This document shows, in pieces, positions 1 through 10,724 of a stretch of 64,000 bases of DNA. The first letter of the stretch is position 1; every line of letters begins with the position of its first letter. A program made the translations under genes and the position numbers. The notes below the pieces were generated by a model. It saw nothing but the letters and a program-made list of their open reading frames with translations, did not search any database and was not told the origin of the DNA. This DNA comes from Rhodosporidiobolus odoratus (lineage: Eukaryota; Basidiomycota; Microbotryomycetes; Sporidiobolales; Sporidiobolaceae), in contig JAOANU010000013.1 of the NCBI GenBank assembly GCA_034387635.1, positions 62,001 through 126,000 on the forward strand. The letters run 5' to 3'.

Positions 1-1110
1 TCATCGTCAAGGTCTTCGGCTGCCTCGTCCTGCTACGGTCAATCCGCCCCTTCCTCGCCCGCGTTGGCTCCGGCTCCTCCCTACCTTCACTACCCCATGC
101 GACCGCCTTCCGAGCTGACTCATCCGGGCTCCTCCTCCTCCTCGACTGGCTCCTCGCACGCACACGAGAACTGGCCTTCCTCGTCCTTCGCCTCCGACGA
201 CCAGATGCACCAGAAGTCTTTGGCCCCGACACCGAGGCCGCAGGACGTTCTGTACAGTACGGGTGTGGGGCAGACACAGACGCAGACGCAGACACGGACT
301 CCTAGGCCTCGTATACATGGGTTGAGAAAGATGCTTGAACAGGGAGGGCATATCCAGAGTTGGGGGAAGACCAAGTGGTTCGATGCTGAGAAGGTGCGCA
401 GTCTAGAGTCTTCCTCTTTCATCTCTCCTCGGGCAGTGCTGACTTACCCGCTTGGCTGAACAGGGCTGGGGTTTCATCGTGGACAATCACGCGGACCAGC
501 TCGGCTGTGACGGTACGTTCTTCGTCTTCCCAGCCAACTCTTGCTCGACCTGACGCCCTTCATACAACAGTACACGTTCATTATTCCGGTATCCGTCAGG
601 CCAGCGGTTTCCGATGTCTCCAAGCCGGCGAGGCCGTGCGTTTGTTTTGTTTTTCCTTCACTTGACCTTCTCAGCTCGCCCGTTCTTCTGCACTTCCTCT
701 TTCTCGACGGAAGCTGATACCTCGACCTACTGGCACAGGTGGAGTACACTCTCGTCCTGAACTCTTCCGGCAAGTATCAGGCGCTCATGGTCCGGGGCTT
801 CAACGGTACGCAACCTTTTCCCCTTCGCTGCCCCTTCTTTCCAACCTTAGCTCCGTGTAGTCGAGCTGAGTCCCCCGTCTCTGATCGACCAGGCGCTCCC
901 CTGATCGGCTTCGTCGATCATGAGCAAGACGCCGCCACGCGTCGCTCGGGATCTAGCGTATCTAGCTCTGTCGGCGATGATGGCGGCGAGCGCTCGCGGA
1001 AACCCAAAATCGTGCCCGTTCCAGTTTGCCAACCTGTGCCGGGTGCGCGCTATCATTCTGGATTGCCATGGTCGCAGTACGCCCAGTTGTCAGCCCAGCC
1101 AGTCGATTGA
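1..1110 (+). CDS. Cold-shock-domain protein 1 (5' partial)
   Basis: The reading frame is open from the first base, so the start lies outside the window. Exons inferred: <1-393, 464-512, 571-635, 739-805, 893-1110. They join to a Ser/Pro/Gln-rich N-terminus (with a Gln-Thr repeat encoded near 274-300) followed by one cold-shock domain: strand 1 GKTKWFDAEK, RNP1 GWGFI, RNP2-like VHVHY, then VEYTLV and GKYQALMVRGFNG. A short tail ends at TGA 1108-1110. CSDs bind single-stranded RNA or DNA and usually act on mRNA structure or translation. The RNP2 position that is Phe in the two paralogues here is His in this copy. Exon lengths across the domain match those of the paralogues at 1554-3203 and 12424-14168, so the three share ancestry. 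The family call is secure; the specific role is unknown. Confidence 0.8.
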
Positions 1111-1553
1111 GTCCTCTCCCCCACTCTAGCGATCTCGCATAATAAACATTTCCTCCTTTTATTCCATCTCTTCTTACTGGTCGTCTTCTGCCTCTGCTTT
1201 ACCCGTTGTATCCTTTGTCGTTATCTCGTCCCTACCTGTTCAGACCCATTTACTCTATATCGTGTCTATATCGTAATCCCGCTTTTCCTACCCGCCGTTT
1301 TACCTCGTCGTTGTTTGCATTATTTTCCCTGCTGCATTGTGATTTTTTCTTATCGCCTGCCGACGACTACGACACGCAGAGAGACGGCGTGGGGGGCTGC
1401 TGGACGTCGGAGTCGATCGGGGTCAACGCGGCGAAAAGATATTAGGCAACCGGTTTGGGCTCCGGGACAGTGCAGCTGTCTGACTCTCTTCTCTTTCTAC
1501 TTTCCTCTCTTCCCAAGCCAATCTCCTCAGTGTATCACCCTCTCTAGTGCACC
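1111..1553. other. Intergenic between two CSD genes
   Basis: About 440 bases, pyrimidine-rich and with a lower GC stretch near 1140-1330. It should hold the 3' end of the first CSD gene and the promoter of the second. I see no further gene. Confidence 0.5.
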
Positions 1554-3203
1554 ATGTACAGCACTCGTACCCTCTCCACTCCGTACGTCCCATCTCCTCT
1601 CCAGACGCTTCCTTCTCCACGCTGACCTCGCGCTACGTGCCGCACAGCTCGCCTCCTACCACTCATTCCACCGCCGCCAAGGGCCACAAGAGTACCATAT
1701 CGATGGCCAAGGACGACTTCAACCTTGAGCGATACCACCAGTATATGTATCCTCTCGTTCCGATTGGCGAACACGACCGCACGCTCCTTCAACACAACTT
1801 TCCGGCTCTCGAGGACTACAACTCCAGTCAACATGCTCAGCCTGCCAAAGCCGGAACCGTCTTCTGGCCCGCCGCAGAGTTGTCGCCGCCTCACCACGAT
1901 CCGGTCCATCCTCAACTCGGGGTCAACGCGCCCTACCCGCCCAGCAACCCCTCGAACGGCTTCGGACCTTCCCCTCAAGTACTTCCTATGCCCCTATCCG
2001 GTGTCCCCTTCGGCCTCTGCCCGCACCCTCCGCCATTCCTCCCTCCACACCAAGGCTTCTTCGTTGGAGGCTTTCCTCTACAGCCATTGTCCCTCGAGCT
2101 CTTCCCCAGGTTCATGCCGTTCCCGCATTTTCGTCCTCCCATGGGGTCCGGTGCTTCTTTACCGCCTTTCGTGGCTCCTCTTGACCCTCCACCTTCCGGC
2201 TTTCCCGGCTCCGCCTCCCCCTCCTCCCCCTGCCCCAATCGACCTCCTCCCGCCCTTCTCGTTCCCCCCGCCCACGCGGCCTCAGCTTTCGCCAAAATAC
2301 AAGCAGCCGCCCACTATGCGCTTTGTGGACCCTGAGCCTGAGCTGACAGTGAAAGAAAAGCTCGACGGGGATTGGCAGTGAGGAGCAAAGGAACGGTCAA
2401 CTTCTTCAATTGTGAGAAGGCGAGCGCCTTTCCCATTTCTTCTACGCTCGTGTGGTGCTGACGGGCAACGTTCTGGCTGTGCAGGGCTGGGGCTTCATCA
2501 CGGATCAGGCCGCCTGTATCGGCAAGGACGGTACCTTCCCGCCCAAGAATCTCACCGCCGCACTGATCGTTGACGACGCCTGATCCGCAGTTTTCATACA
2601 CTACAAAAGCATTATCGAGGAGTCTGGCTACCGAGTCCTGGCGGTAGGCGAAAAGGTCCGCCTCTCTCTCTCCTCTTAGTTTGACCTTCTCAACTGGCAT
2701 TCTCGACTTGGATTCGTCGTCGGATGTAGCTGATCCTGCGGCATGCATACACTGACAGGTCGAGTACAACCTGGGCAAGAACCAGAAGGGCAAGTACCAA
2801 GCCTACGCTGTTCAGGGTGTTGACGGTACGCCGCCTCCCCCTCTTTCCAGGCTCTTCAAATGCCGTTTTCTCCCCGGCTGAGCCCTGCTAACACCGTCTC
2901 CTCTGCATACTAGGCCGTCCTCTTCGTGGTCTCCGTCTCTCCTCCCCAAAGCTCGAATACCCCTCCGCCAGCTCATCCCCAACCGCTTCCTCTTCACCCT
3001 CCTCCTCCTTCTCCTCCAAATCCGGCTGTTCCCTCTCCTGCTCGCCCACGTACATCTCCTCTTATGGCGGTAGCATAGGTTGCCCTAGTCCTTCGCAGCA
3101 ATCGATCGAGGCGAAGAGGCATGACACTAGACGTCAGAGGTTGAGGACGGTACGAGGAGCAGGAGGGTTGCCGGTTGAGGTTTGGCGAAGGGGGTGTACG
3201 TAG
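1554..3203 (+). CDS. Cold-shock-domain protein 2
   Basis: Exons inferred: 1554-1582, 1648-2324, 2379-2419, 2485-2530, 2591-2655, 2759-2825, 2914-3203, giving 404 residues. The start is the ATG at 1554; its 29-nt first exon (MYSTRTLST) and following GTACGT intron mirror the third CSD gene. Residues 1-235 are Pro/Ser/Phe-rich and probably disordered. The CSD follows: KGTVNFFNCEK, GWGFITD, VFIHYKSI, GYRVLAVGEK, VEYNLGKNQKGKYQAYAVQG. The C-terminus is Ser-rich and then basic. The intron after the first domain exon begins GC (GCGAGC at 2420) rather than GT. Predicted single-stranded nucleic-acid binder, probably cytoplasmic mRNA-associated; this role is from the family, not the sequence context. 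Confidence 0.82.
2420..2484 (+). other. GC-AG intron in CSD gene 2
   Basis: The intron joins the exon ending GAGAAG to the exon beginning GGCTGGGG. The frame and the paralogues fix these borders, yet the donor is GCGAGC. A CTGAC branch-like motif and GCAG acceptor are present. Confidence 0.7.
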
Positions 3204-3778
3204 GAGGGGGCGGAAGGACGGTCTCTTGGGAAGCCTACTTTGCGCTTGTGGTTAGTGCCTGAGCGTTCGGCTTAGTTCGGGCACTTGCTAGAGGTTTGTA
3301 GCACCTCGTGTTTTGTCATCTCGCAATCGTTTTGCTTCGAGATCCACGTGTCTAGGTGTAGGGTTCCTGGGCTCTCACTTGACAGTATGGGCGAGGAAGC
3401 AGCCGTCTTCAAGCAAGTTTCTTTCTGTAGCCAGCCCGAACAACTCTAGTGCGAGGTGAAAAGCATAAGGAGGCACATATTGCAAGCAAGCAAGCAAGCA
3501 AGCAAGCAAGAGTCTCCCGCCCAGACACCTACATCTCAATACTCCAAACTTTCACCGAGCCCCGTTAATCCCTCCCCTTTCAACTTACCAATGTTATGCC
3601 CCCTTCCCTTTCCCACTCCCATTGACCTTCCAAGACAATCGATACCTAGCCCTCTCATCCACTTTAGCCAACTTGGCCCCAAACCGTCCTCTCAAAGGAG
3701 CCTGTGACGAGACTTGAAGAGAAGGTTGATACTCGTGACGTTGTTCACGAGCGTGGTGAGCTGTGGCGGTTGGGAGGG
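3204..3778. other. Intergenic, 3' side of CSD gene 2
   Basis: No coding signal is convincing. It holds the 3' untranslated region of the CSD gene and, further on, the likely 3' region of the minus-strand gene at 3779-4620, so the two genes converge here. A short AAGC repeat lies at 3482-3510. Confidence 0.45.
3482..3510. repeat. AAGC tetranucleotide microsatellite
   Basis: Seven tandem copies of a GCAA/AAGC unit between two convergent genes. Directly visible; no function is implied. Confidence 0.9.
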
Positions 3779-4620
3779 CTAGGGAGTTGGAGGAGGAGGA
3801 GAGGGGGAAGGGTGTGGGGGGATCGGAGTGGAGGGTTTGGAGGGTGGAGTTGAGGGGGGTGAGGTGGTGCGCGACGGAGGGGGCGGGAGGGGGCGCGAGG
3901 GAGTCAGAGGGTGGGAGCGTGAGCGTAGGGAAGGAAGTACGGGCGAGAAGAAGGGGACGCTGTCCGAAAAGAGAGCACCGGAGAAAATCAGCAGGAGCCA
4001 CAAAGATATAAACGTCGCAGGCGGAAAGAGAAAAAAAAATAGGGACTAGGGCGCACCTCATCAGACTCGTAGTCTGGTTCGTGATCCTCCGCTCTAATCC
4101 TCTGCCTCTGCGCCCCTCTCTACTCCTCCGACAACCCTCCGCGCACTGCTTCCACTTGACCCACTCCTCCCAATCAACCTCGACCACGTTGTGCCTTTTG
4201 TCCTTTCTACCCCTTTTCCGAAATGGGGCGGGTCCTTCCACTCCCGCCGAGTAGACCTTTTCAGGGTTCCTGTAAGCCCGCATTTGGCAAAAGTTGGTAT
4301 AAGGCTGCGGTCGCGGTGCGTTCCATTCCTCCCTCGACGGCGGTGGACGAAAACCGAAACTACAAATCTCGTCGTTCGTCTCTACCTCCGACTCGGACTC
4401 TGAGGTATCAACCGGAGAGCTGGAGAGAACGGACGCGAAGATGGGACAGGAGGGGAAGAAAGGATGGGCGGGACCGGGGAGGTGAGTGCAGAAGATACTA
4501 TACGAGTCGCTCTTCGAGGAGTATTGCTGGCTCGATCGAGAGGGAGGGGAAACTTTCGATGGCGAGGACGTTGAGGAAATGAGGGTGGGGAAGGATTGTG
4601 CGATTGTAATGATTAGTAAT
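3779..4620 (-). CDS. Unrecognised protein, 5' end unresolved
   Basis: On the minus strand a frame without stops runs from about 4620 to an apparent intron at 4056-3960 (GTGCGC donor, GCTGATT branch-like motif, GGACAG acceptor). The second exon is Pro/Ser-rich and stops at 3779. The product has a Ser-rich start, an acidic serine stretch (TSESESEVE), the segment FGFRPPPSREEWNAP, a KRGRKDKRH basic cluster and VDWEEWVKWKQ. The composition is protein-like and unlike random translation of this GC-rich DNA. No in-frame ATG was found at the 5' end; either an upstream exon exists or translation starts at the Met near 4283. If the intron is not removed, the frame also stays open to about 3594. No family recognised. 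Confidence 0.42.
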
Positions 4621-6110
4621 GATTAGAACGAGTGACGAGGGTGCGCTACTAGAGAGACAGTGTCTAGTACGGTCTACACGCGAGGTGACTTTGAAAGTGT
4701 GACAAGGGAAAAGAGAGCAGAGCGTGAACAAGAAAGTCAAAACATTCCGATATCGCAGTTCATGCAGCGGCCTCAGCGTCTCCCTGGGCCAGGTAGAGTG
4801 CGACGAGCCTCTCCAACCAGATCTCACTTTGCAGAAACTAACAACTCACCCAGTCGAGCACGAGGTACCGTCGATTCCTGCTGTGCGAAGTTTTCCTGCA
4901 AGCTTGCAGCTCTGGCCCAAATTCGACGGCCGACTCTTTCTACTTATTACCTATGCGCATTCTGCTGGCATCAGACTGCGCTCAGACACAGGGAGCTCAA
5001 GATCGCAGCTCGACAAGTCCATCCGGGCCCGCTGTATGAGGCAATGTTCGGTGAGAAAAAGAAGGGGCGACCCCGAAGGATGTCTCGGCTTGGATTGAGG
5101 GGGTGCGTCACGATGGCCTGTGGAGAGATCGTGAGGTGCGCTGTAAAAGAGTCGAAGGGAAGCTGGAACTTACGAAGAGCATCAGACTGAGTACCTCTTG
5201 AGACGGAATCGAGCAAAAAGCTTCGGGTCTGCTCGTGCCATCATGTCCTGGCGCTGTTTCCTGGGCCTACGTGGTCGCAACAGAGCACTCAAAGCGTGGC
5301 ATACTGACCGTTCGCTTCCAAGCGAGTGGCAGTCGTGGAGAGGCTTGAGGAAAAAACCGCGGGACGAGGTATGCTGTTACACGACTCGAGTCTGTTGGGC
5401 TGCTGCAGTCGTGGGTAGAGTGTAGCGAGGTGTACTTGAGGAGTCAAGCGACGATCTGGAAGCCTTCAGGGTTGATGTGACGTTGACGATGATACGGCCA
5501 GAGGGAAAGAAACAGCTTCCGCTAGCCAACGCTTGTCACCACCGCCTTGACCGCTTGAACACGCTACAGTGGGTCTCTTGAGGCCTCTGGTTAGCCTCCG
5601 CCCGCCACACCATGCCCGCCCCTCGGCTGACCGCTTCCTCGTTGTCCCCAGACTCTCATCAACACTCCGAGGTCAACTCGACAAGCACAACCTCGACGGG
5701 TCAGCTGAATAGCTAGGCTGGGTGCGTGCACTCGTCCAGACTGTATGCGCGTCGCAGCTAGCCAGGGCAAGCGCGTCGAGGGTCAGAAGATGAGCGAATT
5801 GCTTCGAGCGATGGGGACAAGCGGGTGGCGACCCAGACCAGCAGCACCTTCACAGCGGACCGCGATCTACCAAGAAGTTACGTGCGAACCGACATAGGCA
5901 GATCACACGCTGCGCTCAGATAGCCGTCTCTTTTGTATCTCTGCTCCTCATCGGCGGCTTGTACCGGGGGAGGGGCAGAGGTGGGATACGAGGTTACGAA
6001 GTGCAAGTCAAGTCAGCTCATAAGAGACATACTGATTAGCCACTGCTCTTACCCGAACCCGCAGACACGCCGTTTCGTCCCTTTCTTCGAAGCTCCCAGG
6101 CTTCCGCTGA
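4621..6110. other. Intergenic stretch, about 1.5 kb
   Basis: Open frames here are short and their products look like random GC-rich translation. It probably holds the upstream parts of the minus-strand gene and of the SUMO ligase. No RNA gene was recognised. Confidence 0.4.
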
Positions 6111-9100
6111 ATGCAGCCGAACCCCTACGACAACCCCTACGCCTATCCCTCACTGCCCATACATCTCGCCCCACACCCGGCGCAGCTCCCACCTGGCATC
6201 GCCCCACGACAGCCTCAGCAGCCAAGCTTCGTAGCCCCTTACCCAACCCCTCAACCCGTCTACTACACCTCCGATCCAGCTGCCTATTACCAGCAGGGCC
6301 AAGCGTCTCCTCACTACTTTCAGCAACAGCCTCTTCACCCTTACTCGCATTTCTATCCACCACCCGCACCTCAACCTCCTCTCCCGGTCCAATTTTCTCA
6401 GCAACCTTCTCCTGCCCTCTCCGACGCCGAGGCTCGCTTTCCGACTCTAGCCTCAGCCCCGGCCTTCGTCCCCCAAGCTCCCTTCCGCGAAAGCAGTTCA
6501 GACTCGGCCCGCGAAGCTTCGCCTTTCACTCCACTTCAGCTCGCCGATCAAGCCCAGTACCGTTACTTCCCTGGGCCGAACACCATGGCCGACTACTCAG
6601 CGCACTACAGCGAAGCCCTCCGCGACCTAGCGTCGATGAAGGTGGATTGGCTGAAGGCAACTATCAAGCGCATCAACCAGTCGCTTGCACTGGCCATGTC
6701 GGTTTCGGGACTGAAGGCGGTTCTTGTGAGCCACTCTACGCTATTCTGGACCTCGTATACCATCGCCTGCCGACTGACCCGAGTGGTACTGCCCGACAGC
6801 ATCAACGCCTTCGCGATCAAGTCGGGGCTCTGTATACTCAAGACAAGACGCGTTTCATGACGGCCAAGCGGATCATCCACGAAATCGCTTTGAGGTACGT
6901 TGTGTCCCGCTTCAATTGATGTGTTGTGCCTTCCCTGCCTATACTGACGAAACCCTCCCTTTTTCCCGTCTAGCCCCTCCCTCACTTCGCCTTACAACGC
7001 CGCCAGCTACAGCTACAGCGGTACGATGGCCGGTGCCGCTGCCGCAGGATCGTATAGCAGCCCGACGAGCAACTACAGCGCGGCGACAAACGGTTACGGG
7101 GCCTCGACATCTACCGCGGGGTACGGGGCTCGTCCCGCCACTGGGCACGCCGCAGCTCTCCCCGCTCCTCGATTCGGAGGCTACAATGCCTCTGTCGGCG
7201 CTTCGACAAGTGGAGCAGCTGGAGGGGCAAGCTGGCAGAACCAACGCATTGAAGAGATCCCGATCAAGTTTCGTCCGAGTCCGTTTTATAGGGTTGAGAA
7301 GAGTTTGAGTACGGTCCAGAATTGTATCAAGGCGGCTCAGGGGGATAAGAAGACGGTTACGGTCACGTTTGCGTTGACGGAGGGACAGAGGGCGTTGTTA
7401 AGTAAGGCTCGGTGCGTCGATTTCTTCTCCTTGTTCTGGTCGCTCCTTCTGGTCCTTTTCCTTTCCCGTTCGGGTCCTGTCGGCGCCTCCTGCTCGATCC
7501 AAATCAGCGAGACTAACTACACGCTTCCTGCCCTTCGCAGCGAATCCGCCGCCAACGCTCAGTGGCAAGTCCGTCTCTACTGCACCTCCGACACAAACTG
7601 GAACACCTCTCGACCTTCCTCGAATCAATTTCCCGCTCCGATCGAGTTCCCTCCAACCGCCGAGATCAAACTTAACGCAGTCGTGCTCGGAGCGAATGTC
7701 AAAGGTATCAAGAAACAACCGGGAACGACTCCACCTGTGAATCTGAGTGGACCGGTTGGGAAGGGTCCGACGGTGAATCTGGCGGGTGGGGGGATGAATA
7801 GGGTGGAGGTTTCGTATATCAATACCGAAAAGGTGCGTGTCGAGGGACTTGCCCTTTGCTTTCTTCGCTGTTGCGTCTTTGCTGCCAGCGGGTCTTGCAC
7901 GCGAATCGATTGCTGACGCTCCAAACCTTGATCCACGTAGGTGTACTACCTCGTCGCTTATCTGGTCGAGGTCACGCCTATTGGTAAGGTCGTTGAGAAG
8001 GTCAAGGCGGGGAAGACGAGGGCGAAAGAGGAGGTTATCAAGCATAGTGCGTGTCTTCCCCTACGTTCACATGACGGCTGTGGAAGAAGACTGAGCTCAT
8101 GAGAACCATTTGTGGTAGTCATCGACATCAATTCGGATGAGGATATCGAGGCGACGGCTTTGGGGATGAGTCTGAGAGATCCGGTACGCGGGTGTCGCTG
8201 TCGCTATCCTTTCGTATGCTGACAGCAGACTCTCCTTTTCAATTGTTCCGCCGTATCCGCTGGCTCTGCCCTACCTGCTCCGCATTCAATGGTCATTCTG
8301 CGCATCATCCCGCTCTTATCCCTTCGTCTCGAATCGACAGCTATCCTTCGTCCGTATCGAGACTCCGATACGCTCGGTGCATTGCGGACATATCGCCTGC
8401 TTTGACGCCATGACTTGGTTCGAGGTGAATGAGCAGACGCCTCAATGGCAATGCCCAATATGCTCGAAGACGTTGAAGGTGGAAGACATGATCGTTGATG
8501 GGTGCGTTCCATGTCGCTCCCTTTCAGATTACGAGATCTACTTGCTGATTCGATGCTCTTCGTCTTGCAGCTACTTCCAAGACATCCTCGCTGTCTGTTC
8601 CGACAACGTCGACACCGTTTCGGTCGAGCCGGATGGAACGTGGCGCTCGGACGACGACAAGCATGGCACCGCCAAACCGAAGAACCCTGCGAACTCTGCG
8701 CTGAACTCGAGCAGAAATACCCCACTGGATGGCGCCGTAGACAAGGGGGAAAAGAGGGCAACACCCGACGACGATGACGATGATGAAGGAGGAGCAGGAG
8801 GCGGAGGAGGGGGAAGGTCAGGAGCCGTCCTCACTCTCGACTCGGACGACGAATCAGAAGACATGCCTCTGGCCAAACGCCCTCGTCTCGGTGGTCCCGC
8901 CTCAGCTACTCCATCCGTTCCCAACGCCGCCTCTGGGGTCCTCGACCTCACCCTCTCGAGCGACGACGAAAACGATGACCGTGGTCCCGTCGCGCCGCCA
9001 TCAAGACCGGGAGGGAATGCGAGTGCAGCCATGGCCAGGTTGGACAGTGGGCAGGATCAGAAGAGCGCGCACGAGGTTCAGAAGGATATCGATGCGATGA

Positions 9101-9264
9101 ATAAGAGGATGGAACAGCAGTACGGGGCGGGGTGGCGAGAACGGTGAGTGCGCTTTCCATTCATCTTTCTACCCTTTCCCCCTTCATTTGCCGGTATTCT
9201 TCCCTCTAGGTTCTACTGCATGCTGACTCGTCTTTCCTTTGTGACCGACAGCTTCCAGCTCTGA
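6111..9264 (+). CDS. PIAS/Siz-type SUMO E3 ligase
   Basis: Exons inferred: 6111-6894, 6974-7411, 7541-7832, 7941-8046, 8119-8183, 8341-8501, 8571-9143, 9252-9264 (a 13-nt last exon coding FQL-stop). Order of parts: Gln/Pro/Tyr-rich N-terminus; SAP-like segment (VDWLKATIKRINQ, then YAILDLVYHRL); PINIT domain (IKFRPSPFYRVEKSL, WQVRLYC, IKLNAVVLGANVKGIKK); SP-RING (SLRDPLSF, then VHCGHIACFDA and WQCPIC), with zinc ligands Cys, His, Cys, Cys visible; two SUMO-interacting motifs in acidic context (AVLTLDSDDE, VLDLTLSSDDE). These ligases move SUMO from Ubc9 to nuclear substrates. Summed exon length is one base short of a multiple of three, matching an apparent frameshift inside the SAP segment near 6725-6735. 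Family identity is certain. Confidence 0.92.
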
Positions 9265-9781
9265 GTCTCTGAGCAGCTGTCAGGAGACGTGCATGAAAGG
9301 AAACCGCGCTTTTTTCGAAGTATCTGCTCTCGTGTAGAATTAGGCTTGTCGTCCACCACTGCCGGTCTATGTTGTCAACTCTCTGCACTGCTTTCACGAT
9401 TTGTCTTCCAAGTGTTGGCGCCAGAGAGTCGTAAGTGTCGCTGTCGATCGTTCGCCGCTGCTTGCGAAGGAATCAAGCAGGGTTTACATAATTCTATTTG
9501 GGAACAGAATGTGCCAAGATTACAAAAAGAGGGAGCTGACAAATTGTGAAGAAGCGCCGCCGCCCGGAACACGGTCGACCCTCCGGAATCTTTCTCTTCC
9601 TTTCCCTTACCTCCCTCACGCTCTACAGACTCTATACGTAAGTACGAGCCCTACATTCCCTGCAGCTGACTCGGTTCGATTTGTCCTGACTCGCTCCTCG
9701 TCGTCCTCGCTGTTTCCCCAATCTACAATTGCTACACCATCTCACCCCGATATCTCGCCTCCCTCGCCACCTACAGATAAA
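9265..9781. other. Promoter region of the peroxiredoxin gene
   Basis: About 520 bases between the SUMO ligase stop and the peroxiredoxin start. The last 150 bases are CT-rich, as is common before highly expressed fungal genes. No specific operator was identified. Confidence 0.45.
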
Positions 9782-10724
9782 ATGGTTGCCCGTGTCCAGC
9801 ACCCCGCCCCTGCCTTCGAGGCTACCGCTGTTGTCGACGGTTTCTTCGAGGTGAGTTCTCCTCATGACACCTTCGGAGAAGTTCCATCTTTCTTTAAACC
9901 CTTTTACTGATTGCGTCTTGCGTGCGCTTGTAGACCGTCAAGCTCTCCCAGTACGCTGGGAAGTGGGTCGTCCTCTTCTTCTACCCTCTCGACTGTATGT
10001 TCTTCTTTCCCATACCCTCTCCCGCCAGACCCGTTCGCTGATCCGTCTTACACTTCAGTCACCTTCGTCTGCCCTACCGAGATCCTCGCCTTCAACGAGC
10101 GCCTTGCCGACTTCGAGAAGCTCGGCGTTGAAGTCCTCGCCGTCTCCACCGACTCCGAGTACTCTCACCTCGCATGGGCTAACACCAACCGCAACGAGGG
10201 TGGTCTCGGCCCCAACCTCAAGCTCAAGCTTGTTGCCGACACCAACCACAAGATCTCGCGTGACTACGGCGTTCTCATCGAGGTGCGCTACTGCGGTCCT
10301 TCTTTGAGCCGAGCGGAAAACTGATTCCCATCTTTTCTTACAGGATGCTGGTGTCGCCCTCCGTGGTCTCTTCCTCATCGACCCCAAGGGTACCCTCCGC
10401 CAGATTACCATCAACGACCTTCCCGTCGGTCGTTCGGTCGACGAGACCATCCGTCTCATCCAGGCCTTCCAGTTCACTGACGAGCACGGCGAGGGTGCGT
10501 TCCTTTCCGTTCCTGTTGCCTTGATCACGTACTGACACGTTTTGTCTGCTTCATACTCCTCTCCTCACACTTGCAGTCTGCCCCGCCAACTGGTTAGCCA
10601 CGAGTTCATATACTGGCGAGTCATCCGTACTGATGATTCTTTCGCGCGCAGGGACCCGGAGAGCAACAAGGCGACTATCGACACCAAGGACGCCAAGAAG
10701 TACTTCTCCGAGGCCAACAAGTAA
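9782..10724 (+). CDS. TSA1: Typical 2-Cys peroxiredoxin (Tsa1-like)
   Basis: Exons 9782-9850, 9934-9994, 10059-10282, 10344-10494, 10577-10592 (16 nt) and 10652-10724 give 197 residues, the usual length of yeast Tsa1. The peroxidatic cysteine is Cys48 in FTFVCPTE and the resolving cysteine is Cys170 in EVCPANW. The GGLG motif ([10 protein letters not shown]) and the C-terminal YF motif (KKYFSEANK), which together make eukaryotic enzymes prone to overoxidation and able to switch to chaperone function, are both present. The enzyme reduces peroxides with electrons from thioredoxin in the cytosol. The resolving cysteine sits in a 16-nt micro-exon. No targeting peptide is visible. Confidence 0.96.

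Noticed and set aside
4051..4100. tRNA-like anticodon stem-loop (TCAGA-CTCGTAG-TCTGG) near a GGTTCG
   Set aside because: No matching acceptor stem, D-arm or T-arm can be built around it, and it lies across the exon end of the minus-strand gene.
4660..5190. Plus-strand gene in the 4.6-5.4 kb gap
   Set aside because: Composition is that of random GC-rich translation, with no splice continuity and no recognisable motif.
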